Assembly (NCBI GenBank): GCA_027066595.1 | Contig: JAMONG010000089.1 | Coordinates: 1-13,812 of the forward strand | Length of the DNA stretch: 13,812 nt | Reading direction: 5' to 3' | Source: Sulfurovum sp. | GTDB taxonomy: Bacteria; Campylobacterota; Campylobacteria; Campylobacterales; Sulfurovaceae | Shown here: positions 1 through 6,364 of the stretch, in pieces | Layout: each line of letters opens with the position of its first letter | Numbering within the stretch: the stretch's first letter is position 1 | Program-made: the position numbers and the translations under genes | The notes under the pieces: generated by a model | The model's database searches: none | What the model was told of the DNA's origin: nothing | What the model saw: only the letters and a program-made list of their open reading frames with translations

Positions 1-357
1 GGTGAGGTAGACCTCTTCACGGCTTACGCCTAAAACATTTTCAATCATCTTGTTAAGTGAGTCTCCAGCACGCCCTGTAAATACTTTTCCTGCACTGTCA
101 TCACTGTTACTTGGTGCATCACCTACTATCATGAGGTCTGCATGGGCATTTCCCTCTCCAAAAGCAACTTTGTTTCTGCTCTTGCTTAATTCGCAGAGAT
201 GACATTCTATGGCTTGTTTTTCTAAGGAGAGTAGCGTATTTGGCAAGCTTAAATCAGGTTCATCTTCTTTGAAGATAGTCACTGAAGTGTATTGGTAGCC
301 TAGTTGCTTAAGTTGGTAAAGTTGTTTGAGTAAAAGAGCATTTTTGAGGTTTTTCAT
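1..357 (-). CDS. Family-4 uracil-DNA glycosylase, N-terminal part (runs off the left edge)
   Basis: The reading frame is open for 119 codons from an ATG at 357 to base 1, so the C-terminal part is missing. Family-4/5 uracil-DNA glycosylases excise uracil from DNA to start base-excision repair and carry a 4Fe-4S cluster. Visible hallmarks are the first Cys pair CHLC (Cys52 and Cys55), the following L-x3-R-x2-V-A-F-GEGN stretch, then LMIVGDAP (75-82) and FTGRAGDSL (93-101), which match the usual order in this family. Residues 1-45 form a Leu/Lys/Gln-rich N-terminal extension. The motif usually written GEAPG is GDAPS here, which may be a lineage trait or altered chemistry. An AGGAG lies at 370-374 with a rather long 12-nt spacer. 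The gene is divergent from the peroxiredoxin gene. Family assignment is fairly sure; activity is not shown. Confidence 0.8.
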   Translation of the reverse strand, partial: MKNLKNALLLKQLYQLKQLGYQYTSVTIFKEDEPDLSLPNTLLSLEKQAIECHLCELSKSRNKVAFGEGNAHADLMIVGDAPSNSDDSAGKVFTGRAGDSLNKMIENVLGVSREEVYLT

Positions 358-415
358 AAAATTATTATACTCCTAAGCATCTTAAATATCTGTTCTTTAT
401 TTAAATCCATGATAG

Positions 416-421
416 ATTTTA
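416..421 (-). promoter_or_regulatory. Possible -10 element for the glycosylase gene
   Basis: On the minus strand TAAAAT lies about 60 nt upstream of the glycosylase ATG, in the divergent spacer shared with the peroxiredoxin gene. No convincing -35 is seen. The spacer is very AT-rich, so this is a weak call. Confidence 0.25.
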
Positions 422-438
422 TCCCTCTTTAAAGTTAC

Positions 439-472
439 TATGATAAAATTCTTTGTTAATAAAAATTATCAT
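439..472 (+). promoter_or_regulatory. Peroxiredoxin promoter with flanking inverted repeat (candidate PerR/Fur-type operator)
   Basis: The -10-like string TATGATAAAAT (439-449) lies about 37 nt upstream of the peroxiredoxin ATG. It overlaps the left arm of a perfect 7-bp inverted repeat, ATGATAA (440-446) and TTATCAT (466-472), separated by 19 nt. The predicted start site, near 456, falls between the arms, a layout suited to repression. An AAAGGA Shine-Dalgarno follows just before the ATG. The repeat is visible; binding by the neighbouring PerR-like protein is inferred. Confidence 0.45.
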
Positions 473-486
473 TTAAAAGGAATAAC

Positions 487-1083
487 ATGTTAGTAACTAA
501 AAAAGCTCCAGATTTCACAGCAACAGCTGTACTTGCGAACGGTCAAATTGTAGAGGATTTTAATCTTATGGATAACCTAGGTGAAAAGGGTGCAGTACTT
601 TTCTTCTATCCACTTGACTTTACATTTGTATGTCCATCAGAAATCATTGCTTTTTCTAAAAGAGCGGCAGATTTTAGAGAAAGAGGCGTAAATATCATTG
701 GTGTATCTGTAGATAGCCAATTCTCACACTTTGCATGGAGAGAAACTCCAGTAGCTGAAGGTGGTATCGGAAGAGTTGATATGCCACTTGTTGCTGACCT
801 TTCTAAGCAAATTGCTAGAGACTATGATGTTCTTCTTGATGAATCAGTAGCACTTAGAGGTTCTTTCCTTATCGATGCTGACGGTACAGTAAGACATGCC
901 GTAATCAATGACCTTCCACTAGGAAGAAACATTGATGAGATGATTAGAATGGTAGATACAATGTTATTTACTAACGAGCATGGTGAAGTATGTCCTGCTG
1001 GTTGGGTTAAAGGTGACGAAGGTATGAAAGCTGACACTGAAGGTGTTGCTGAATATCTTGCAAAACACGAAGGTGACCTCTAG
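487..1083 (+). CDS. Typical 2-Cys peroxiredoxin (AhpC/TSA family)
   Basis: This 198-aa cytoplasmic peroxidase reduces hydrogen peroxide, organic hydroperoxides or peroxynitrite, using thioredoxin or AhpF-like partners. The active-site segment PLDFTFVCPSE places the peroxidatic cysteine at Cys49 with the PxxxTxxC signature (Pro42, Thr46); Arg124 is the usual active-site arginine. The resolving cysteine is Cys169 in EVCPAGW. A GGIG motif (92-95) is present, but the C-terminus ends EYLAKHEGDL with no YF motif, so it lacks the complete pair of motifs linked to hyperoxidation sensitivity. The length is normal. AAAGGA sits 5-7 nt before the ATG. A PerR-type regulator gene follows in the same orientation after a hairpin and its own promoter, suggesting peroxide-responsive control. 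The gene is often labelled ahpC, tsaA or prx in this phylum, so no symbol is given. Confidence 0.95.
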   Translation: MLVTKKAPDFTATAVLANGQIVEDFNLMDNLGEKGAVLFFYPLDFTFVCPSEIIAFSKRAADFRERGVNIIGVSVDSQFSHFAWRETPVAEGGIGRVDMPLVADLSKQIARDYDVLLDESVALRGSFLIDADGTVRHAVINDLPLGRNIDEMIRMVDTMLFTNEHGEVCPAGWVKGDEGMKADTEGVAEYLAKHEGDL

Positions 1084-1089
1084 GTCATC

Positions 1090-1113
1090 TAAGGTACGCC
1101 TAAGCGTACCTTA
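1090..1113 (+). terminator. Hairpin after the peroxiredoxin gene
   Basis: A 10-bp perfect stem (1090-1099 with 1104-1113, core AAGGTACGC / GCGTACCTT) closes a CTAA loop, beginning 7 nt after the stop codon. There is no good U-tract after it (TCTTAAAG), so it may only attenuate readthrough or protect the mRNA 3' end. Confidence 0.6.
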
Positions 1114-1120
1114 TCTTAAA

Positions 1121-1160
1121 GTGTATAGATAAGTTTATTATGATATATTTATCTATACAC
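1121..1160 (+). promoter_or_regulatory. Promoter of the PerR-like gene inside a 12-bp perfect palindrome (likely autoregulatory operator)
   Basis: GTGTATAGATAA (1121-1132) and TTATCTATACAC (1149-1160) form a perfect 12-bp inverted repeat separated by 16 nt. The spacer contains the -10-like TATGATATAT (1139-1148), so a bound dimer or pair of dimers would cover the promoter. AAGGAG (1165-1170) is the ribosome binding site. Fur-family regulators commonly autoregulate, so an operator is the likeliest role. Readthrough RNA from the peroxiredoxin gene could also fold here as a hairpin. Confidence 0.6.
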
Positions 1161-1174
1161 CATGAAGGAGTAAT

Positions 1175-1597
1175 ATGAGAGACTATGCAACACTACTAAA
1201 AGAGAGTGGATTAAAAGCAACATTTCAGCGTATGAATATATTAGAGAGCATAGAAAACCATGGGCATATGTCTATTGATAGCATCTATGAAGAAGTCGTA
1301 AAGACACACCCCTCTCTCTCTTTGGCTACGGTGTATAAAAATATTATTTTAATGGTTGAAAAAGGTGTTTTGGTTGAAGTGCCTATCACAGGCAAAAAAC
1401 CCAAATATGAACTGATTAAAGAAGACCATATACACCTTGTGTGTACAGAGTGTGGTGAAGTAGAAGATAAACCGCATATGCAAGAGACAGATACACTCTT
1501 ACACACACTCACAAGCAATGAACATTTCAAGTTACAAAAACAGCAGATTAATCTTTATGGGGTTTGTAGCCATTGTCAAGAAGCTGTGGCTTCTTGA
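1175..1597 (+). CDS. perR: Fur-family metalloregulator, PerR-like peroxide sensor
   Basis: This 140-aa transcription factor has an N-terminal winged helix (about 1-80), with recognition-helix segment LATVYKNI (50-57), and a C-terminal dimerisation domain. Structural zinc ligands are visible as CTEC (Cys90, Cys93) and CSHC (Cys131, Cys134). Likely regulatory metal ligands are His31, His85 and His87. By my alignment Asp98 matches Asp104 of Bacillus subtilis PerR, a position that is Glu in Fur proteins and matters for peroxide sensing. The residue at the Bacillus Asp85 position is Glu79, so the ligand set is not identical. The gene follows a 2-Cys peroxiredoxin gene and carries a palindrome over its own promoter, supporting PerR rather than Fur or Zur. 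The start is set by AAGGAG 4 nt upstream. The Fur family is certain; the PerR subclass is probable. Confidence 0.85.
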   Translation: MRDYATLLKESGLKATFQRMNILESIENHGHMSIDSIYEEVVKTHPSLSLATVYKNIILMVEKGVLVEVPITGKKPKYELIKEDHIHLVCTECGEVEDKPHMQETDTLLHTLTSNEHFKLQKQQINLYGVCSHCQEAVAS

Positions 1598-1603
1598 TTT
1601 AAA
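1576..1603 (+). terminator. Hairpin overlapping the end of the PerR-like gene
   Basis: TCAAGAAGC (1576-1584) pairs perfectly with GCTTCTTGA (1589-1597) around a TGTG loop, giving a 9-bp stem that includes the last codons and the TGA stop; a short TTTAAAT follows. It sits in the 7-nt gap between two convergent genes, so the terminator is built into coding sequence. Confidence 0.55.
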
Positions 1604-1604
1604 T

Positions 1605-2291
1605 CTACTTAAAGAGTGCCGAACCTACACGTATAAGGTTTGAACCACATTTGATAGCAAGTGCATAGTCACTGCTCATACCCATAGAACAGTAGGTTGC
1701 TCCCTCTTTTTTAAGTTTTTCAAAGAGTGTATGGGTTGTCTCGAAACTCTTTTGTACCTGTTTGGTATCCTCGCTATGAGCACCTATGGTCATGACACCT
1801 TTGAGTTTGATGTTAGGACAGCTCTCTTTGATAGTCTGATACATATCATACGCTTCTTCGCTAGTAAAACCAGACTTTGTTGTTTCATTTGCTGCATTTA
1901 TCTGTAAGAGGCAGTTCATTTTGCTTTCTTTTGCTTCTAGCTTTTTGTTTAGCTCTTCTGCAAGCCCAAGAGAGTCTAGTGATTGCATAAGTGTAGGGCG
2001 TAAGTCTATGAGATTGTTGATTTTATTTTTCTGTAAAGAGCCTATCATGTGCCACTCTAAGGGTAACTTTTCTAGTGCATCCATACGCTCTTTGAGCTGT
2101 TGTACCTGGTTTTCGCCAAAGGCTCGTTGTCCTAACTCATAGAGTGTAGAGATGTTTTCAAGTGAAGTATATTTGGCGACAGTCACAAGCTTAACGATGT
2201 GATGTTCGCTTACAGAGATACGTGCCTCTTCTATATTCCAGATAACTTCATCTAGGTTTGCTCTTAAGTGTTCTTTTTCTAAAATGCTCAT
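1605..2291 (-). CDS. YggS/PLPBP-family pyridoxal-phosphate homeostasis protein
   Basis: The 228-aa protein belongs to the YggS/YBL036C/PROSC family of single-domain PLP-binding TIM-barrel proteins. They have no firmly known catalytic activity and influence vitamin B6 and amino-acid homeostasis. The PLP Schiff-base lysine is likely Lys40 in LVTVAKYT. Other family marks are ELGQRAFGENQ (52-62), HMIGSLQKNK (81-90), and the phosphate-binding C-terminal motifs SMGMSSDY (202-209) and RVGSALF (221-227). The length is normal. The gene lies one base after the rseP stop codon; its AGGAGAA ribosome binding site overlaps the last rseP codons, so the two are probably co-transcribed and translationally coupled. 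It converges on the PerR-like gene. Confidence 0.9.
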   Translation of the reverse strand: MSILEKEHLRANLDEVIWNIEEARISVSEHHIVKLVTVAKYTSLENISTLYELGQRAFGENQVQQLKERMDALEKLPLEWHMIGSLQKNKINNLIDLRPTLMQSLDSLGLAEELNKKLEAKESKMNCLLQINAANETTKSGFTSEEAYDMYQTIKESCPNIKLKGVMTIGAHSEDTKQVQKSFETTHTLFEKLKKEGATYCSMGMSSDYALAIKCGSNLIRVGSALFK

Positions 2292-2292
2292 A

Positions 2293-3348
2293 TTATTCTC
2301 CTATAAGTCTGTTGATATCATTATACAATCCTAACATCATAAGTGAGATGAGCATTGCCCATCCAACCATAGTGATATACATCATGGCTTGTTCACTGGC
2401 TGTTTTACCTGTTATCATCTCATAAAGATTAAACATAATATGCCCACCATCAAGGGCAGGGATAGGAAGCAGGTTTAGTACACCCAGGTTTACTGAGATG
2501 AGTGCTGTAAAAAAGAAAAGTGCTAATATACCAGCTGAACTTGCCTGTGCAGTCACATCTACAATGGTGATAATGCCTCCAAGTTTATCGGCACCGACCA
2601 CACCTGTGATAAGTTTTTGTACAGATTGTACGATGAGAAGAGAGGCTTTCTTTGTCTCTTCCCACGCATAGTCTAAGCCCTCAAAAAAACCAAAATAGAC
2701 AGTGATTTGTGCACCAGAGGGGCTGATACCTATGATGCGTCTTGTGATGTTTTCTCCAAAGATATTTTTGTCTTCTATTACTTTAGGTTTAAGTTGCAGG
2801 GTAAGAAGTTTGTTTTGTCGTTCTACTACGAGTGTAATATCACCTTGTACTTCATTGATATATGTTCCTATATTCTCCCAATATTTGATGTCGATACCAT
2901 TAATTTGAAGAAGTTTATCTTCTTTCTGAAGACCTGCACGAAAAGCAGGGCTATCGGTATTTACTGAACCTACATGAGGAAGTAGTTTTGGTACCCCAAT
3001 GTTTGCAATAGCAAAATAGAGTACAAATGCCAGTAAAAAGTTAGCAAAAGGACCCGCAAGAAGTATGATGATACGTTGCCAAGGCTTTTTTACATTGTAA
3101 GAGTCTTCATCGTAAGATATTTTACTAGGATCAGTGTCATCTTGACCTTTCATCTTGACATACCCACCCAAAGGTATGGCAGAGATGCTCCACTGTGTTT
3201 GACCTATGGTACGTGAGTAGAGTTTTTTACCAAAGCCTATGCTAAATACATCTACCCGCACACCAAAAAAACGTGCAGCAGCAAAGTGACCCAACTCATG
3301 AAAAAAGATAAGAACCGATAAAACCAAGATTGCGACTAAAATACCCAT
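2293..3348 (-). CDS. rseP: RseP-type site-2 intramembrane zinc metalloprotease (M50)
   Basis: This inner-membrane protease cleaves transmembrane segments of substrates such as anti-sigma factors and remnant signal peptides. The zinc site is HELGH (His17, Glu18, His21) in the first membrane helix, and the third-ligand motif is LDGGH (Asp300) in NLLPIPALDGGH near the C-terminus. A single PDZ domain (about 125-190) lies between the membrane segments; Escherichia coli RseP has two PDZ domains and about 450 residues, so this 351-aa form is the shorter type. AGGAA lies 5 nt before the ATG, and an extended -10 lies about 26-34 nt upstream. The divergent neighbour is the unrecognised membrane protein at 3475. 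It shares a transcript with yggS. The family is certain; substrates are unknown. Confidence 0.93.
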   Translation of the reverse strand: MGILVAILVLSVLIFFHELGHFAAARFFGVRVDVFSIGFGKKLYSRTIGQTQWSISAIPLGGYVKMKGQDDTDPSKISYDEDSYNVKKPWQRIIILLAGPFANFLLAFVLYFAIANIGVPKLLPHVGSVNTDSPAFRAGLQKEDKLLQINGIDIKYWENIGTYINEVQGDITLVVERQNKLLTLQLKPKVIEDKNIFGENITRRIIGISPSGAQITVYFGFFEGLDYAWEETKKASLLIVQSVQKLITGVVGADKLGGIITIVDVTAQASSAGILALFFFTALISVNLGVLNLLPIPALDGGHIMFNLYEMITGKTASEQAMMYITMVGWAMLISLMMLGLYNDINRLIGE

Positions 3349-3373
3349 AAAATTCCTAAATAATTTTTAATAG

Positions 3374-3382
3374 ATTATAGCA
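3374..3382 (-). promoter_or_regulatory. rseP promoter (extended -10)
   Basis: The minus strand reads TGCTATAAT, a perfect extended -10, placing transcription start near 3367, roughly 20 nt before the rseP ATG. No -35 consensus is seen, as is usual for Campylobacterota housekeeping promoters. Confidence 0.7.
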
Positions 3383-3423
3383 AAGTGTGGTAAATAGTGG
3401 GTTGGTATTAAAAGGTTAATAGG

Positions 3424-3438
3424 TTTTTTTGCTAAAAT
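3424..3438 (+). promoter_or_regulatory. Promoter of the membrane protein gene at 3475
   Basis: A T-run leads into TGCTAAAAT (3430-3438), a typical Campylobacterota T-rich upstream tract plus extended -10. AAGGATG, about 4-10 nt before the ATG, supplies the ribosome binding site. Confidence 0.65.
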
Positions 3439-3474
3439 AGATAAAGAACTTTTTAAGTTTTATAAGGATGAAGA

Positions 3475-4521
3475 ATGAATGAAAAGAATAAAACAGTAGC
3501 AGACGTAGTCAATGAGATAAATGAAACAATTGAAAATGAAAATCATGAAGCAGAACAGGAATCAACACCAACTCTACCCAAAAAGAAAAAAATTAAAAAA
3601 CATGTAGAAGCTGTAGGTTTAGTAGAAAAAGCAAAACAAATCGTAAAAGAGGCAGATGAACAAAATGAAGCCTGTAAGCTCTTGCTTGCAGGAGATTTAA
3701 AAGAGTATGAAGAGGCAAAACGTACCTTAAAAGCAGGGGGCTTAGATGCTTGTAGTACTTTACTTGAACAACTTGGCTATAAAAATAGTGCGGAGAGTGA
3801 GACTGTAGAAGAGAAAGTGGTTGTTTTTGAACCTAAAGAAGAACTTTCTCCTATAGTACTTAAAAACGTCTCTAGTGGTAAATTTACAGGGTTTATCTAT
3901 GCACTTATAGGCGGTGCTGTGACTGCAGGAGGGTTGGTTTATCTTGCTACTGAGAAACTAGGTATGACACTGGATATAAGTAAAATTCCATCAACAGAAA
4001 CGATGCAAAATATTGCGTCATGGTTTAGTACTGCTGTGGGCCTAGAAGCTAATGCTTATGTAGGTGCAGGCATACTTGCTCTTGCGTCACTTACTGTCAT
4101 GGGACTTATCTATGCGATACGTGTAGGGATAAAAGGTGGCAAAAATTTACATTTTGCAGAAAAACAACTTACAGATGCAGAACTTTATACTAAGGCAAAA
4201 GGTGACTGTAAAGCAGAGATGGACAAAGTAGATGCACATATGAAAGAGACAGTGTCAACACTTAAGATGTTTGAAGTACTTTTTAATGAACAAAAAGGAA
4301 AACTTGAACGTATTTTACATATAGAGGGAAGTAAGGAAAAGAGTACAGAATATCATCAAAAATCATTTTTAGAAATACGTGAAACAAAAGAGTTGATACG
4401 TACGATAAAAGATTTTATCGCTACACCCATGTCTGAAGAAGGAAAATTGTCAGAAAAGTCTATAAGCTTTTTACAGCGTGCTAAAAATCAAATAGATAAA
4501 ATGTTAGAGAGATTATATTAA
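3475..4521 (+). CDS. Unrecognised two-TM membrane protein with charged N-terminus and coiled-coil C-terminus
   Basis: I do not recognise this 348-aa protein. Residues 1-45 are acidic, then Lys-rich (KKKKIKKH, 37-43). Residues 46-125 look helical and charged. Two hydrophobic helices follow at about 138-158 and 195-218, separated by a loop of about 36 residues. Residues 225-348 form a long Lys/Glu-rich helical, coiled-coil-like tail. Positive residues before the first helix and after the second (RVGIKGGK) suggest both ends are cytoplasmic and the loop periplasmic. No signal peptide or catalytic motif is seen. It is a single-gene unit with its own promoter and a terminator hairpin, between divergent rseP and the convergent porin. 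It could be a structural or scaffolding membrane protein, but function is open. Start and reading frame are well supported by promoter and ribosome binding site. Confidence 0.75.
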   Translation: MNEKNKTVADVVNEINETIENENHEAEQESTPTLPKKKKIKKHVEAVGLVEKAKQIVKEADEQNEACKLLLAGDLKEYEEAKRTLKAGGLDACSTLLEQLGYKNSAESETVEEKVVVFEPKEELSPIVLKNVSSGKFTGFIYALIGGAVTAGGLVYLATEKLGMTLDISKIPSTETMQNIASWFSTAVGLEANAYVGAGILALASLTVMGLIYAIRVGIKGGKNLHFAEKQLTDAELYTKAKGDCKAEMDKVDAHMKETVSTLKMFEVLFNEQKGKLERILHIEGSKEKSTEYHQKSFLEIRETKELIRTIKDFIATPMSEEGKLSEKSISFLQRAKNQIDKMLERLY

Positions 4522-4530
4522 AAAAGAAAG

Positions 4531-4562
4531 TTAACTTACACATTGAAAAATGTGTAAGTTAA
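4531..4562 (-). terminator. 14-bp hairpin terminator between convergent genes, mainly for the porin
   Basis: TTAACTTACACATT (4531-4544) pairs perfectly with AATGTGTAAGTTAA (4549-4562) around a GAAA loop as read on the plus strand. On the minus strand the stem is followed by CTTTCTTTTTT, a good U-rich tract for ending the porin mRNA about 20 nt after its stop. On the plus strand the downstream sequence is A-rich, so it is a weaker terminator for the 3475 gene. Confidence 0.75.
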
Positions 4563-4580
4563 GAGAAAAATTACAGGTGA

Positions 4581-5726
4581 TTAAAACTTGTAGTTTGCGT
4601 AGAATTCAACTACATCTGTTGATGTACCAGCTACTTCATTGAACTGTGTATCAGAGTAGATAACAGAAATATCAATTGCTTCAGTTACATCATATCCTGC
4701 AATAACATTAAGTTCATGACCTTTGTCAAAGTCAGAATAAGAAACTAACGCATTGATACCAGCGATAGTTGTAGAAGCTTCTACTTTAAATGCATCTAAA
4801 TCTGCACCATCGTATTGGTTTGCAATCGTTGTGTTCCAAGAGTTTGTGTAAAGACCATTCCATCCAACATAACCTGTGTTACCATCAATAAATTTATTGT
4901 ATGCAGCACTTAAATCAACACCTGCTAAAGTTGTAGAGATTTTTGCACCAAATGCACTTGTATCTGTACCAGCATCAAAAGATGTAGTAACATATTGACC
5001 CTCTAGTGTGATTCCTGAGAATGTGTATCCAGCATCTGCATAAACTTGTGTGTATCCAGCAGTGTCAATGTTGTAGTACCATACATTTGCAGTGATACCA
5101 TTAGTGTAAGTTGCACCTACTGTCCAGTTATCACCATCTAGGTCTGCAAAGTCTGTACCAGAGTTGTTTGCTCTAAATTTTGCAACGTATGATGCAACAA
5201 GTGTAAGGTTTTCAATAGAACTGTTTGCAAGTGTATATGCTTCAAATGAACCTGGAGCGATTAACCAGTCGTACCCTTGAATCATTGGTGTACCTAGAAG
5301 TTGACGACCTGCGATAAGTGTAGTGTCAGCAAAAGTTGCAGTAAGGTTAGCAACATTAAAGTATGCTCCTGTCTCTTGTGCATCTAAAAAACCACCTGTC
5401 CATGTGTCTGTACCGTCACCAAAGCTATTTCCAAGACTTGTAAATCCGATAGCTGTAAAGTTAGCACTTACATTGTCTAAAAAGTTATGTGTTACATCTA
5501 GAGTGATTGCTGCAGCACTTTCAGATGCTTCACTTGAAAACATGTCACCATTTGACTGTGCACCATTAGTGATATAAATAAGTGAACCTTTTCCTGAGAT
5601 AGTTGTTGCACTTTTAGCTTCAACTACTGGAGCGACTACTACTGGTTCTACTGGAGCAATGTCTCCACCTGCGAATGCTGAAGAAACAGCTACTGCTGCT
5701 ACTAAAGAAAGTTTTGTAAGTTTCAT
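4581..5726 (-). CDS. Outer-membrane porin (major outer-membrane beta-barrel type)
   Basis: The 381-aa protein has a clear signal peptide (MKLTKLSLVAAVAVSSAFA, cleavage predicted after Ala19), then a Pro/Val/Glu-rich stretch (GGDIAPVEPVVVAPVVEA) and a long series of alternating amphipathic strands rich in Gly, Asn, Asp, Thr and aromatics. It ends in YANYKF, with the terminal Phe that the BAM machinery recognises. The segment AGRQLLGTP (about 138-146), followed downstream by APGSFEAYTL, resembles OprD-like/epsilonproteobacterial porins. It would allow passive diffusion of small solutes; selectivity cannot be read from the sequence. It has a strong extended -10 and an AAGGA ribosome binding site, suggesting high expression, and a hairpin terminator, so it is probably a monocistronic unit. 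Confidence 0.85.
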   Translation of the reverse strand: MKLTKLSLVAAVAVSSAFAGGDIAPVEPVVVAPVVEAKSATTISGKGSLIYITNGAQSNGDMFSSEASESAAAITLDVTHNFLDNVSANFTAIGFTSLGNSFGDGTDTWTGGFLDAQETGAYFNVANLTATFADTTLIAGRQLLGTPMIQGYDWLIAPGSFEAYTLANSSIENLTLVASYVAKFRANNSGTDFADLDGDNWTVGATYTNGITANVWYYNIDTAGYTQVYADAGYTFSGITLEGQYVTTSFDAGTDTSAFGAKISTTLAGVDLSAAYNKFIDGNTGYVGWNGLYTNSWNTTIANQYDGADLDAFKVEASTTIAGINALVSYSDFDKGHELNVIAGYDVTEAIDISVIYSDTQFNEVAGTSTDVVEFYANYKF

Positions 5727-5756
5727 TTTTTTGTCCTTGTTAAAATAAGATGCGAC

Positions 5757-5765
5757 ATTATAGCA
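5757..5765 (-). promoter_or_regulatory. Porin promoter (extended -10)
   Basis: The minus strand reads TGCTATAAT, the same nonamer as upstream of rseP and pyrD, with start predicted near 5750 and a leader of about 24 nt containing AAGGA. This lets the porin be expressed independently of pgsA just upstream. Confidence 0.7.
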
Positions 5766-5804
5766 TGTTTTTATTATTATAAGGAACAGTTAATTGATTA
5801 ATTT

Positions 5805-6350
5805 TTAGTCAATAGGGGTATTTTTGAAAAAGTCACGAACATACTCATAACCTGAGTAGAGTGTAAGCATAACAGCAACCCAAAGCAGTATATTTGCCCC
5901 AGGCCATTCCATAAGTAAAAAACCTATGGCTATCATCTGTACTACAGTTTTTACTTTACCCATCCATGATGCTGAGATGTCTAGACCTTGGCTTACAGCA
6001 GATACTCTAAGTCCTGTGATAAATAGCTCACGGGTGATGATGAGAAAGATTGCCCACTCTGAAGCACGGTCTAGCATCATCAGACCTAAAAAGCCTGCGA
6101 GAGTAAGCATTTTATCTGCAAGTGGATCGAGAATTTTACCCAGTGTGGTAATTTGATTGAAGGTACGAGCTACGTAGCCATCAAAAAAGTCAGTGGCTGA
6201 AGCAACGACAAATATGAATGCCGCGATATAGTCTAACCAAGTATAATGTATGTGTATCAGTAGACTACTCTCACGATTGACCAGTAAAAAAAACATAACT
6301 GGTGCGAGTAAAAGTCGTATAAAGGCTAGTGTATTGGGTACATTAAACAT
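5805..6350 (-). CDS. pgsA: CDP-diacylglycerol--glycerol-3-phosphate 3-phosphatidyltransferase
   Basis: PgsA transfers the phosphatidyl group from CDP-diacylglycerol to glycerol-3-phosphate, the committed step to phosphatidylglycerol and cardiolipin in the inner membrane. The 181-aa protein shows the full CDP-alcohol phosphotransferase signature, from Asp57-Gly58 through Ala61-Arg62, Gly71, Asp75 and Asp79 (DGYVAR ... GKILDPLAD). It has several hydrophobic helices, and its N-terminus MFNVPNTLAFIRLLLAP is typical of PgsA, which supports this start. There is no clear Shine-Dalgarno sequence in the 14-nt gap after the preceding lipoprotein gene, so translation may depend on coupling to that gene. 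It is probably co-transcribed with the lipoprotein gene. Confidence 0.93.
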   Translation of the reverse strand: MFNVPNTLAFIRLLLAPVMFFLLVNRESSLLIHIHYTWLDYIAAFIFVVASATDFFDGYVARTFNQITTLGKILDPLADKMLTLAGFLGLMMLDRASEWAIFLIITRELFITGLRVSAVSQGLDISASWMGKVKTVVQMIAIGFLLMEWPGANILLWVAVMLTLYSGYEYVRDFFKNTPID

Positions 6351-6364
6351 TTTATATCATTATC

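Noticed and set aside
1121..1160. Palindrome considered as a second terminator for the peroxiredoxin gene
   Set aside because: The 16-nt spacer contains the promoter of the next gene and no U-tract follows; an operator is the better explanation, though readthrough RNA might still fold.
1175..1597. Assignment as the iron regulator Fur
   Set aside because: It is shorter at the N-terminus, has Asp98 at the position that is Glu in Fur, and sits beside a peroxiredoxin gene; PerR fits better, although Fur-like iron control is not excluded.
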